DNA of 64,000 nucleotides from Mortierella alpina (lineage: Eukaryota > Mortierellomycota > Mortierellomycetes > Mortierellales > Mortierellaceae), in assembly GCA_029449245.1 (NCBI GenBank), contig JANATF010000008.1, positions 1,674,001-1,738,000 of the forward strand, in the 5' to 3' direction. A model generated the notes under the pieces. That model was not told the origin of the DNA, made no database searches, and saw only the letters and a list, made by a program, of their open reading frames with translations. Below, piece after piece: positions 1-10,871 of the stretch. Numbering within the stretch: the stretch's first letter is position 1; every line of letters begins with the position of its first letter. A program made the translations under genes and the position numbers.

Positions 1-1278
1 AGTGAAGTGATCCTGAACCCGAAGATGATGTCTCGACCTGCTCGTTCTCCAAGAACATCTGGCTCAAAATCAATTCCACCGCAGCCTCCAGATCTCGCCT
101 GCAGTCCTTGAGTACTTGGGCCAAATACTCATCCGAATGCTCCTGATCTGGGAAGCAGCTCTTGAGAAACTCGAGCTCCTCTGCCTTGACGCCATTTACT
201 TCCTGATGCATCGTGGCGGTCTGTGGGTGGCCTTGAGTAGCTTCGTATTCAACAGCCTCATACGCCATGATCTGCGCGACAGCTTCGTCCTCGCTCTCTC
301 CGTCGGGTAGATGTGCGCTAGACACTGATAAATCCGTGAACTGGTCCGCCAGATTGGTCTCTGGGGTATGCTGACCATTCTCGTCCTTCCTCCACGTCCT
401 GCGCGGTGTTGACAAGGGTCCTGAAACTGGTAGAGAGTCATGCGCTTTCGGCGTCCTTTCAGATCTTTTTTGTCTTCGATTTTTTTTCGTGCTCTTGGGT
501 TCGTCGTGGCTGTGTGTCGAAGGTGTTCCTTCAGTCGATGCTTCCTCAGCCTCGTCCTCGTTCACGTCTGCGTCTTCTTCGTTGACATCTTCCACTGCGG
601 CTGCGGTAACAGCTGCTTCTGTCAGTCCCATCCTTTTCAGATAAGCTGGGTTTCGAACAGCTTTGAAGCTCGCCTTGGACATCGCTGCAGATTGCGTCGT
701 TGCTTTGGTGGAGGCAGCTTGCTGAGACGACGAGTGGACGACCTGACCCTGCTTGTGAAACTGACTTGATGTTGACGAGGTATTGGAACTGGCCACGCCT
801 TCGCTCCAGATGAGGATGTTCTTTTCATTGGAAGCCGTCTTGCTGCCTTTGTTTTTGCTGTTTGAGCTATGGGAGGTTGTCTTATTGGTATTGCTGGTAG
901 CAGTCGTCTTGCTAGGATTGATATTAGAGGGGTTGTTGGAGGTGCTGAAGGCGGGGGTGCTTGCGGAGGGATCGCTGCCAGCTGGGGTTGCTGCAGCTGC
1001 TAGGGCCGAGAGGATGGGTATACAGGCCTTGAAGTCGCCCATGTCGCTGTAGATGGATGCGACCAGAGCCGAGTCTAAACGAGGGCAGAACATTGCCTGG
1101 TCCAAACATTGTTGCAGCAGTTTTCTTGATTCCTTAGTGGGGCGCGCTTTTTTTTCTGTTTTCACGGGTAGCGCTCACGCTCACTGCGAGGGAGCCATAC
1201 CGGCTGTCAAGCACGAGATGCCATCTGACTGGTTTGACTGGTCTGTTGGTTTACCTCGAGTTTTTCTTGCGGATCCAT
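1..1278 (-). CDS. CUE-domain protein, 5' part (runs off left edge)
   Basis: Read on the minus strand, an open frame covers about 1132 down to 1. A CUE-type ubiquitin-binding helix bundle lies at about 180-65: ELEFLKSCFPDQ, then LAQVLKDCRRDLEAAVELIL, with the family's F-P and D...A...L pattern. Before it comes an N-terminal segment (FCPRLDSALVASIYSD) and a Ser/Thr/Asn- and Glu-rich disordered region. The start is tentative: ATG at 1278, an 8-codon first exon (1278-1255), then an intron with donor GTAAAC and an AAG acceptor at 1133 that keeps the frame. CUE domains bind mono-ubiquitin. CUE plus this kind of N terminus is known in fungal CUE-Smr proteins, but any Smr domain would lie beyond the edge, so that is only a guess. 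The 3' end is absent. Confidence 0.7.
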
Positions 1279-1696
1279 GAAGACGTGTCTGCTCTTTTCG
1301 GATTTGCAATGGTTAGAATGAGTCGATGGCTAGGAGAGTTGATCAGCAGGTGGGAGTGGGCGGCGAGTCGATGGACAGCGATGGTTCTCAATCAGCATGG
1401 GGTAAGGGGGTGTATGACTGTGAAGGCAAGAGTACAGGGTTGCAATGAGCAGAGTGTGAGAGGTGCTTTGAAAGGCATGTCTGTGCGTATGCGTGTGGCT
1501 TTTATAGCCGCCTAGCCGATCCACGACTACGATGAGGACAAGGTGACTCACGGGGACTACGGCAGGCATGGCTCCTGTTTTGCCTTCATCCAAGACTCTT
1601 GCTCTCGTGTTAGGAAAAGGCACTGGCCAAACCGCTTCTGTCAACGCCTGCGGCAGGGCCATCGTTTATTGCGTTTGCTCTTCTATCAGCGTTCTC
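1279..1696. other. Intergenic, 3' flank of C-CAP gene and promoter of CUE gene
   Basis: About 420 bases between two head-to-tail minus-strand genes. Short open frames on both strands (for example 1330-1662 minus) show no recognisable protein and no consistent splice context. Nothing else seen. Confidence 0.4.
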
Positions 1697-2910
1697 TTAG
1701 TCATCCTCCTCCGTAGGTGCTCCGCGCAGCACCTCCTCCTTCTTTTGCTGCTGACGCTGAAGGCTTTTTTCCTCTGCGAGTGTAGCAGGGTATCCACTCT
1801 CGAGTCGCACCATGGCTACACAAAAATGAAACACACAGCAATGAGTGACAGAAACTGGAATGAACAGCACAGCCACCCCTCGCCTAATGAGCTAGGGACA
1901 CGCGTTACTTCATCCCTACTGTACCTTGTGTCTTGAGGCTCCCGTCCAGCGCGACAGTCGTCTTGAACTGACCAGTTGCAGATTCGAGTTCAGGGTTCTT
2001 CTTTTGAAGATCGCTATAGTTGAGCGAGTGCTTCTCCTCACCTGGCAATCGATAAAAAACCATTGGGGGAAAGCATGAGATTCAAGAGCACGTTGCAGCG
2101 AAAGGCGAATGACGGCTCGAAAGAAAGAATATGGCACTCACCAAAGTGCAGGTTAATGTCCTCGACACCAGCCCAAAACATGGAACCAAAGTACTTGGCC
2201 TCAGGAACCTTGATGGTAATGGACTGGATGTTGTCCAGCTGAAGGACAGAGACGCATGTTTCGAACTAAAGCACAGGCATCATATGGGGTCGAGACATTG
2301 ACCAAGTCAGCCTCCCATCCCCAAGACAACAGGCACATCATATATAAGCAACACGTACCTCCATCGTGATGCTCTCGCCCTTCCAGACGTCAACAGTACC
2401 AGTCAAAACCTTTCCCTCGATCTTGAGCGTGACATTCTTGCAGTTTTCTACAAGAGTGCCAAAGTATTACGTTGTGGGAGTGCGCTCATTAGAAACCGCT
2501 GTGTCGACTGCATAGAGGAACTGTACAATTTCATGAGAGACGACGAGAAACTCTGTTGATGGGTCGGGTGTGTACCGAGTTCTTGACTTACCCACAGAGA
2601 TTTTGATAGGTCGGCCCTGAACCGTGTACACGCAGTTTTCGCACTGCAAGATGTATAGGGCCTTGCGGTCCTGAACTTCAATGACCTCGTGTTCTACATT
2701 CTTGACATCTTTCTGTCGGCATGAGACAAGTGCATGAATGAACACCTGGACACCGACTTTTTGACCATTGCGAAATGCGAGTACATCATACAAAATATGA
2801 AAAGGACACATTCAGTTACTCACAACCAGATGGGTCGAGCTTTCCTTGACGTTCGACTTGGTAGCAAACCGCTCGTTGAGTTGTTTGATCTGATCCTTAA
2901 CTGAAATCAT
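1697..2910 (-). CDS. C-CAP/cofactor C-like (CARP) domain protein
   Basis: Six exons (2910-2824, 2712-2592, 2447-2359, 2265-2142, 2041-1925, 1815-1697) keep one frame and give about 218 residues. The product is a stand-alone beta-helical C-CAP domain like the C-terminal actin-binding domain of adenylyl cyclase-associated protein. Repeated strands such as ALYILQCENCVYTVQGRP, then ENCKNVTLKIEGKV, then WKGESITMEV show the characteristic repeat. A charged C-terminal tail (QRQQQKKEEVLRG, ending EEDD) follows. The helical-folded N-terminal domain and polyproline region of full CAP/Srv2 are absent. By family it may act on actin-nucleotide exchange or tubulin folding; which one cannot be told here. 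It is divergent from the plus-strand membrane-protein gene at 3610, with about 700 bases between. Confidence 0.75.
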
Positions 2911-3609
2911 TATCAAGAAGGTAGTATGAGAGTATGAGTTGTGTGCGTGAGAGGTTTGAGGTGAGTATGAGAGTGGGTTCAATGGGATGTAGAAAAAGAA
3001 AGAGCAAAAGAGTGTCGTTTGTGGACCCTTTTTATGCATTGCCAACCGTCACGACAGTCTAATCATGCTCGACAGCCTTGTCCGTTCGCGACCTTACAGG
3101 TGTAGCTGAAGGAGGTGGTAGCTGGTGGCAAAGCTGCTAATAGTCGGGGACTCGGGATGGATTAACAGCACTAAACATCCACGACTGTGGGCTGTTGCAT
3201 ATGTCGACTAATTGCATTACCATACTATTCGGTCCGTGGCATAGGGAGTCGCCAAGACTGGGCTTTCTTATTTTCATGTCTGCTTCGCCTGCACGCGTAT
3301 TTTGCACGGCGTCTAGGTTCTTTGGCGTCTAGACTACCTTGTGTTCTGCTGCTCCTCCTCTAGTTCGTGTCAACCGCAAAAAGCAGCATTGGTTTTCGCT
3401 CCAGCACAATGTAGACTCGAGTTTGTTCAGCCTATGAACGGAAGGAATTCGGAGGGTACATGGTGTGTCAAAAATCTTTTTTTGAGTTGAATAAGGTCCT
3501 TCAGTTTTCTGGGTGCATCAGCGAAAAGTCAAAACTGCATTGCACCCTTCTCCTCAGCTTCATCTCCAAACCACGGTTACAACGACATACAAGGAACACA
3601 CATCACACC
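2911..3609. promoter_or_regulatory. Divergent promoter region
   Basis: Shared upstream space for the minus-strand C-CAP gene and the plus-strand membrane-protein gene. No open frame with protein character. A pyrimidine-rich, TCTCC-bearing stretch precedes the plus-strand ATG at 3610. No named operator was identified. Confidence 0.4.
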
Positions 3610-4628
3610 ATGGCAGGACAAAAAGCAGCTCTCAAGAACGACCAAGGCATCTCAACCTCAGTGAAGGATGCTACGAAGTCAATCACCCAACGCAACTCAT
3701 CGGCATCCTCTAGCAAGATTGATTCACAAAAGCAACAGCAGGAAGAACAGCGAGTCGACGAGGAGGAGTTTGACTTGGAGGACGTCGATGAAGACTCGGA
3801 AAATAGCTCAGACGCCTCGGATTCAAGTGACATTGATGACATTCCCGGTATGTACACGTTGCATTGTCGTCGCTATGAATCACTTCACCGTGGCCTTGAA
3901 CTTTGGACGTTCGTGTCATTATTGTACGACGCAGATGCCACGCGACAGACAACACTCTTACCATCAGTAATTGTTTCCTTCTCCTCAACGTGTTGCTCTT
4001 CATCAAGACCCAGAAAAGTGGAGAATCATCAAGGAGTCAGGGATTATGGACCAAGTCAAAGCAGGCGACGAAAGTCGAAGACTGGGCAATAAACGGCGCC
4101 ACCGGCATCATGACGACAAGGACCGCGACTATGTTTTTGAGGGCATCTTCTTTTCAATCCCAACGACCTGTCTTTTTGTGGTCATGGATATCCTGGTCCA
4201 CAGGCAGTTTGGCGAGGATTACGGAGCAAGCAATATCTTTCACAAAGTGATCAAGGTGTTCCCAGGTAAAAAAAAAAAAAATGACGTTTTGTCGGTGAAT
4301 ACTGCTCTCCTGGATGCCCATGTGGTTCTTCGCAACTGACTGTAACTTTGCTCTCGAATCCATAGTTATTTTGTTCATGGTCTACTTTAGCAACAAGTCC
4401 AAGAACAGCAACTTTACGCAGGCTGTCATGTTTGCGACCTCTGTCATCTGCGGATGCTACTTCCTGCATACCATGTTTCGCTCGCCTGCGATGGGCATCA
4501 TGCTGCGCGCACCGGGCATCATTACCATCCTCGTCTACTGCATCGTCCAGCTGAACCTGCTGCCTGCGTTCATCAGTCTAGGTCTCTGCGGACTTTACTA
4601 CAAATTTGGAAACGTGAAATACAATTAG
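3610..4628 (+). CDS. Small multi-pass membrane protein of unknown function
   Basis: Three exons (3610-3847, 4008-4265, 4366-4628) join in frame to about 252 residues. The first 80 residues are hydrophilic and acidic (FDLEDVDEDSENSSDASDSS). A basic His/Arg stretch and then several hydrophobic segments follow: FSIPTTCLFVVMDILV, then VILFMVYFS, AVMFATSVICGCYFL and GIITILVYCIVQLNLLPAFI. This suggests 3-4 membrane spans with a cytosolic acidic head. It resembles uncharacterised small fungal membrane proteins with a conserved C-terminal four-helix region. I do not recognise a characterised family and assign no function. Introns 1 and 2 are 160 and 100 nt with normal GT-AG ends. Confidence 0.8.
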
Positions 4629-5050
4629 CCTGTAGCGCCTTATTACAAAGCGCGCGTATACCTTTGGAAAACCGGAATTGCGCAGGTTCCTTGTGCCAGC
4701 AAGGCAGTTGACTTATTTGCTCAAGCCCAGTTTGTGTTTGTGTCCGGAGTGAGCCCATGTAAATTCCTACCCATGTAAGGTGAAGCAACCGCGAAGGTGT
4801 CCCCCTGGCCGAAAATTGACATTCGCATCGCACAATCTGACAATCACAGAATGCCGCTATTCGGTTTTTTGTTCTTCTGTCCATTCCACCTTCTCCTCTC
4901 CTCTCCCCTCTCCGCTCTCTTGTGCTTCGTTTTGTCTGTTCTTCAGTCCAAAAGTTCGTCTACAATTACTACCTCGCATCACGCCCTCCTGACCCTGCTC
5001 GGCGGCCCGCATCTCACGTTCTGTAGTATATACTCCATTGATCTCCAACA
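4629..5050. promoter_or_regulatory. Intergenic with pyrimidine-rich leader
   Basis: A CT-rich tract at about 4880-4950 lies upstream of the ATG at 5051, a pattern seen before several plus-strand genes in this window. No coding signal. Confidence 0.4.
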
Positions 5051-6139
5051 ATGTCATTTCTCTTCAGCGCCATCAAGGGCTATGTCTACCCAACTGATAC
5101 CCAAACGGAGCCCGGCACCGACTCTTCGACAACAAACCAAAAGACGAGTAGCCCATACAGCGCTGCAGGCAATCCCAGTAGCAACAGCGAGAGGATCATT
5201 GTCCAGCCAGGTGTGTCCACCAACAGCCTCGGTCCTCCAGCAGCCCCAACACTGACTCTGAATTCACTCCAGCCTCCAGTGATCACCACAAGTGCAGACT
5301 CGGATTCCGACTCGGACATCAAGATTGCGAACCCCTATGGCGCCACTCCTGCTCAGCCAACCCCATTCATGACCCTCTCCTCAGCAGACGACCCAGAAGG
5401 TAATACACGCTGCCCTGAAGGAAATAAATACACTCCACCAGCCAATGCGCAGCAGTAGTGCACGATCCACGTCGCACACTCATGGTTATTAATCACAGTC
5501 TATCCTCTTGACACGGTCTAGTGGAACTGACACCCAGCTTTCCTGCCGTCGATGGTCCACAGCGCCTGGCTGCCTGCTCTACGGACCCAAAGTCAAAGAG
5601 GAGAATCAAATTTGCACTTGCGCCGGGGCACTCTCCTCTGGACTGGGCCCGTCTGACCACCTCCGGAACCAACCTAAGGGTAGGCATCCCTTGCATCTAG
5701 TCTTGTTTTTTTTCAGACGCATTGGACGCTCTTCTTACTGTCGTTGTGCTCTATCACTCTTTTTCTTAGGGTGTGATGGCGATTGGACGCTTCACCCTGT
5801 CGGATGTCAAGGAGCACAACTCCTACGACGATGCATGGACTGTACTCAATGGCAAAGTGTACAATATCACGCCTTACCTCCCCTTCCATCCCGGTGGGGA
5901 AAAGGAGCTGATGCGATGCGCAGGTCGCGACGGGACACGGCTCTTCAGTAAGGGACTTTCTCGAAAAGTTGTATGCGCTTTGTTTCTATTTCTCTTGTGC
6001 TGCTGCCTTAACACGACATAAAATCTCCATGGTATTAGATCTGACGCACAAATGGGTCAACTACGAATACATGCTCAAGGAGTGCCAGGTCGGCTTTCTG
6101 GTGTCAGAAGCACCGAGTTCTAATAAACTTCGTGTGTGA
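5051..6139 (+). CDS. IRC21: Cytochrome b5-like heme protein (Irc21 / NCB5OR N-terminal type)
   Basis: Four exons (5051-5399, 5522-5679, 5770-5947, 6039-6139) give about 261 residues. After a disordered Ser/Pro N terminus comes KFALAPGHSPLDWARLT, a segment that precedes the b5 domain in Irc21 and in cytochrome b5 reductase 4. The b5 domain follows: WTVLNGKVYNITPYLPFHPGG supplies the first axial His, and THKWVNYEYMLKEC supplies the second. Family members bind b-type heme and act in electron transfer. There is no flavin/NAD reductase module and no membrane anchor, so a separate reductase must supply electrons. Yeast Irc21 was linked to recombination foci and drug resistance, but its biochemical role is open. 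The introns carry standard splice sites. Confidence 0.85.
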
Positions 6140-6452
6140 GAGTGGCGCAACGGCAAGCACTTCTTTATTCCGATTAATCGTTGTAAAAATCATGGCCCTA
6201 AGAGTCCCGTAGAGGAGGGGCGGTTCAGATGCTGTCCTTTGCGCCGCATACAACCGTGGTTAACAGTTGCGCTTCGCACACTCCGCAGCTGATTTTCGGG
6301 GTGGGCACAAGCCCCTCCCGTTCCTGAGAAACTCGCATGCAGCTATTTTCCACTCTTCACATGTTGTTCCCTTTTGTATTTCCTTCTTTTTCCATTCAGC
6401 AGCACTTCCCTCCCTTTTCCTCGCCCAAAAAGCTCCAAATTTGTCAGCAGGA
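6140..6452. other. Intergenic
   Basis: About 310 bases. T- and C-rich toward the downstream start at 6453. An open frame from 6267 runs in frame into the next gene but has no protein character, and the upstream ATG is poorly placed. Confidence 0.4.
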
Positions 6453-7436
6453 ATGACTGTACCAAAGGACACCACAAGGTACCCATCCAAGATGCCGACA
6501 GCCATCTTCTTGGACTCTGGTGGTGTCATCAACGACAATGCGCAGCGTGCACCGCAATGGCTTCAGTATCTGGGCGAGTTTCTACCGACGACGGTCCTTG
6601 GTGGTACTGCACAAATCTGGCGCCAAGCCAATTTCCAGATCATCAAACCGTTCTTTAGTCGGTGGTATGAATACATGGCTCAGGCGAACGAGTTGGCAGC
6701 TCAGGCGCAGGCTCAGGCACAGGCACAGGAAGGGCGGCCTGTTGTTGTGAATGTGTCCTCGATTTTCGAGAGATTGCACTTGTTGATCTGGATCAAGGAG
6801 ATGTGCAAGGTCGCAGCGAGTCAGTCCATGCCCGAGCTTGAGACCAAAATTCTGCCAAGTTTGACGGAGGACGATCTGTTCCAGATTGCCAGAAGCGCGC
6901 ATTTGTATGCGATCCATCGCGTCAAGGCTGATTTTCCAGGCGCGGTCGAGACGATTCGCGAACTGGCATTGACGTCGTCGTCGTCACCATCGTCACGTCA
7001 GCAGGGGTTCAGGATGTACACGAGTTCTGCTGACAGCTCGGAGGATCTAGAGATCATTCTGAGGAGTCTCGGTGTGTTTGAGTGCTTTCATGCAGTGTAT
7101 GGGGCCGACAAGGTCAACTGTCTCAAGATGTCACCTCTGTACTACGAGAAGGTGTTTGCGCAGGTGGGTGTGCGTGTTGTTTCGCGGGACCCTGGCACGG
7201 GTCAAGTTGTGAACAGTGGGAGTGGGGAAGACAGGGACGAGGTGGTAGTTCTGGATGATAGTGAGAAGGCTCTGCGATGGGCACATGTGCATGGAGCCAG
7301 GACGGTCCTGATCACGAACACGGAACTGGACCTGACGTTGGAGGCCCACCGACATATTGACTACCAGCTGAAAGCCCTCTCGGATCTGCCAGCGTTGCTC
7401 GATGCGTGGCGTGTGCATCTTGAAGGGCCAAATTGA
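6453..7436 (+). CDS. HAD-superfamily hydrolase-like protein, intronless
   Basis: Single exon of about 327 residues, unusual here because nearly all neighbours are split. HAD motif I is IFLDSGGVINDN. The nucleophile Asp is present, but the second catalytic Asp (nucleophile+2) is Gly, as in the D-x-G-G subgroup that includes epoxide-hydrolase N-terminal-like and other HAD-IA proteins. Motif II lies around RMYTSSADSSEDL, a Lys sits in GADKVNCLKMSPLYYEKV, and motif IV is VVVLDDSEKALRWA. The middle (about 70-170) is a helical cap with an Ala/Gln run (AQAQAQAQAQ). The substrate cannot be inferred. The start at 6453 is chosen because the motif lies about 15 residues later. The same frame is open upstream to 6267, but that part looks non-coding. 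Confidence 0.8.
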   Translation: MTVPKDTTRYPSKMPTAIFLDSGGVINDNAQRAPQWLQYLGEFLPTTVLGGTAQIWRQANFQIIKPFFSRWYEYMAQANELAAQAQAQAQAQEGRPVVVNVSSIFERLHLLIWIKEMCKVAASQSMPELETKILPSLTEDDLFQIARSAHLYAIHRVKADFPGAVETIRELALTSSSSPSSRQQGFRMYTSSADSSEDLEIILRSLGVFECFHAVYGADKVNCLKMSPLYYEKVFAQVGVRVVSRDPGTGQVVNSGSGEDRDEVVVLDDSEKALRWAHVHGARTVLITNTELDLTLEAHRHIDYQLKALSDLPALLDAWRVHLEGPN

Positions 7437-7991
7437 TTGATATAGTGAATAACAACAAGTATGGCTGAAGATAAGGGATCGTGTGTCAACCGATGTCATT
7501 TGCGTTCGAATGCCCCCTGGCCGCAATTTACCTCCATGTGCGTTGGCCTGCAGCTTCTCCCTAAACAGAGGATCGTTGGCCATTGCCTCCGAAGCAAAAC
7601 CATGAGGTCAGAGTGCAAGAGCGAAAGAGAGGAGGAGAGACGGTGTGGAAAGAACGAGAGAGGAAAGAAAAGGGAGATGTGTACCTGTGTGCGTGTGTGT
7701 GTGACCCATGGAGAGGCCAGATATCCGCCTTGTCGTACTTGTATCCTCCGTGGTTTTGTTGTCTCTCTCTTTTCCTCCATAACCTTCCTCTCTCACACAC
7801 ACACACACACATACACGCCTACACACGCTTTTGTTCGTTTGCTCCTCTTCTTTGTGCTCTCCTTCTCTTTCTGTCCTCCCTGTCTCTGTTCCCTGCCCGC
7901 CTCACCAGTCATCTTTAGCATCCGTTGCCTTCATTGTCTTCAAAGTCACCCATCCGTCCTAGAGAGTCTCCATTCATCACCTCTCATCACC
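7437..7991. promoter_or_regulatory. Intergenic with CT-rich leader and (CA)n tract
   Basis: Purine-rich then pyrimidine-rich DNA upstream of the transporter gene, including a (CA)n microsatellite at about 7794-7811. Open frames on both strands are low-complexity shadows of these repeats. Confidence 0.5.
7794..7811. repeat. (CA)n microsatellite
   Basis: Nine uninterrupted CA units in the leader of the SulP transporter gene. Confidence 0.9.
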
Positions 7992-10647
7992 ATGGCGGGC
8001 TCCTCACGAGGCCTGTCCTCAAGATCAAGCACTCGTACGTTCGGCATGGACATGATGCAGTGTGCCGTTGTTGTGCCACAGCACCCTAGACAATGAGCAA
8101 GCCCGCAAGGAGGCCAGGCAGGAGTCATGCATAAGCGGGAATAGGATATGCCATGTTGACCTGATCCTCCTATTGCTACTGTTTTTCCGAACCCCCCTGT
8201 TTAGAGCGGTATTCACCCTTGAGCGCCGACAGCTCCTCCGACAGCGATGACAATTCCGAAAGCACGCCCTTTGCCAAGCACGATCGGGTGCATCTCTACC
8301 AGCAACCAGAGGAGGACGATGAGCTCTGTAAGTCCACTTGTGTTTTCCTCAGCTGCATGGTTTCAGCCGGTGCTACGGCGACCAACCTGAATGCAAGACT
8401 CCCCCATTGTCAAGAGGACGGACCTTGTAATCCTGCCATGAGAGAAAACGCCGCATTCTGACCTCCACACTTCTACGACTCCTCAGTTCCCACAGTGACC
8501 CCGGGCGCAGACCTCTGGACCACCTTCAGGACCAGGCTGCGCTACTACGTCCCTGTCTTTCGCTGGCTGCCCCACTACTCCATGGATGGCTTTGGCCACG
8601 ACTTCATCGCGGGTCTGACCGTGGCCTGCCTGATCATCCCCCAGAGTCTGTCCTATGCCACTGCCCTCGCCCATCTGGAGCCCGTCCATGGACTGTACTC
8701 GGCTTTTGTGCCCGGCGTCATCTACTCGATCTTCGGAACCTCGCGCCAGCTCTCTGTCGGACCTGAGGCTCTGGTGTCCATGTTGGTGGGTTCTGCGATC
8801 GCACAGCAGCAGCATGCCATCGGCAGCACGGACCCCAAGACCGGCCTAGCCATTGGGTGTATCATCACGCTTTTTGTCGGTCTGTTCACATTCTTCTTGG
8901 GCTTTGTCCGACTCGGTTTCCTGGACTCGGTCCTCTCGAGGGCGTTACTGCGTGGCTTTATCACTGCCGTCGCGGTCGTTGTTATTATTGAGCAATCCAT
9001 CACCCTCTTTGGCCTAAAGGCGCTGGCAGAGGAGGTCGGCATTGGAGAACAGTCCTCAACAGTCGAGAAGCTGGTCTTTATTATTCAGAACTTTGGCGAC
9101 ATTCACTATCTCACCACCATCGTCTCGTTCTCGAGCATCGTGTTTCTACTCTCCTTTGGGTCGGTCAAAAAGAGCTTTACCAAGCTCTCGTTCCTGCAGT
9201 GTATACCCGAGATTCTGCTGTGCGTCATTCTCTATACCGTCCTTACCGCCGTCTTCCGCTGGGACAAGAGCGGACTCGCCATCTTGGGCGCGACCAAGGC
9301 TGCAGGCATCCAACTCCCGTCGATTCCAGCCGCACCTGAGGGTGTCTCTGTCCGAACCTTGTTTGGCACTTCGGTGTTGATCTCCATCATTGGATTCGTT
9401 GAGTCTATTGTGATCACGAAGCAATATGCAACCAAACACAATTACTCTGTCAGTCCCAATCGTGAGTTGGTTGCCATGGGCGTGGCCAATGTCTTTGGAG
9501 GACTCTTCCAGGCCATTCCCGCCTTTGGCTCGCTTTCTCGTAGCAAGATCAACGACAAGGCCGGTGCCCGCACCCAGCTCGCGGGGTTCATCACGGCACT
9601 GTTTGTCCTCCTCGCCATCTTTTTCCTCCTGCCTTACTTTTACTACCTTCCCAAGGCCGTTCTGGCTGGTATCATCTGTGTTGCAGCCTTGTCATTGCTC
9701 TCAGAGGCCCCGCATGACCTCAAGTTCATGTGGCAGATCCAAGCATGGTCGGACCTGGGATTGCTTCTTCTCACCTTCATCGCCACCATTACTGTATCGG
9801 TTGAGGCGGGAACTCTCATTGCAATCGCGCTGTCGTTCCTCTTGGTGATCAAGACCTCGACCTACCCACGTATCACCATCATGGGCCGCATGCAAGGAAC
9901 TAAGGGCAAATGTAAAAAAAAAAAGCTTTCTTTTGATGGCTGCCAAGTGAGAATTGGAAGGTGGAAGTTTCTGTTAAGTGGCTCACCTCATCTTTCTCTT
10001 TTCTATATGATATGAACGATAGTCCGTCCCATCAAGGACTACCCAGGAATTGCAGAGCATATCGACGGCGTGCTGATTGTGAAGGTCGAAGAAGGACTCT
10101 ACTTTGCCAACACAGGACAGCTCAAGGACAGATTGCATCGCCTTGAGGTCTTTGGCGACATGAGCGTTCATCCATCGGAGGAGGCTCGCCTCAACCCTGT
10201 GTCGCACGTCATTTTTGATGTTGAAAATATGCCGACGTTGGATGCAAGGTAAGACCATGCAGATCTGTTTTTGTTTGTTTGCACTTTTTGCCCGCCTCCA
10301 CCTCCTTGACTCTTGCATTTCCCACGCCTTGGTTGCTGACAATGAAATGAAAAACATTTTTCTTTTCTCGTTTCTTTTTTTTTCTCTCTTTGCTTTCCTT
10401 ACTCACCACTCTCTATTCGTGCTCTAGTGCGGCTCAAATCCTTCTGGAGATTGTGGATGCATACCATGCGCGTAATATCAAGGTGTACTTTGTGAAATTG
10501 CGGGAGAATTCGCGAGAACTATTTGTCAAGAGCGAGCTGTTGGAGCGCGCTGGAGGCCAGCAGCACTTTTTCAGAAGGACCGCTGATGCCATGTTGTACA
10601 TTGAGCGCGAGTCATTGATTGTCAATGAGGTGGAAGACCAGGTCTGA
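7992..10647 (+). CDS. SulP-family anion transporter with C-terminal STAS domain
   Basis: Five exons (7992-8034, 8205-8327, 8496-9911, 10023-10248, 10428-10647) give about 675 residues. An N-terminal Ser/Asp-rich cytosolic region precedes the SulP core: FIAGLTVACLIIPQSLSYA is the signature first-helix region, then HGLYSAFVPGVIYSIFGTSR and LSVGPEALVSMLVG. Ten or more hydrophobic spans run to about residue 510. The last two exons encode a STAS domain (DGVLIVKVEEGLYFANTG, VSHVIFDVENMPTLDA, then a final helix ending VEDQV). SulP carriers move sulfate or related anions by proton symport or exchange at the plasma or vacuolar membrane. The substrate here is not determined. The very short first exon encodes 14 residues (MAGSSRGLSSRSST). 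Confidence 0.9.
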
Positions 10648-10871
10648 GGACAAATACTAAAGACAACGCGGATTTTTCTTTTTTTCTTTTTCGCTCCCAA
10701 AATGTTGCATTCATCACGGGTCTGGTGTGTTGGCCATGGACAGCGGCACACAGTTCACCCTATACAGAGGCTTTAGACTTTGCTTTAGATAAAGAAAGAG
10801 TTCTTGGAGAACGGAAAAGGCACTTGTTGTTCTTCGCTTTTTTTTTTTAAATGCAAAAAAGGTGGGGTATA

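Noticed and set aside
1330-1662. 110-codon minus-strand frame between two genes
   Set aside because: Ends in His-Thr repeats from simple sequence, no family signature, and lies after the stop of the C-CAP gene.
7583-7918. Overlapping open frames on both strands
   Set aside because: Produced by the (CA)n and CT-rich tracts in the transporter leader.
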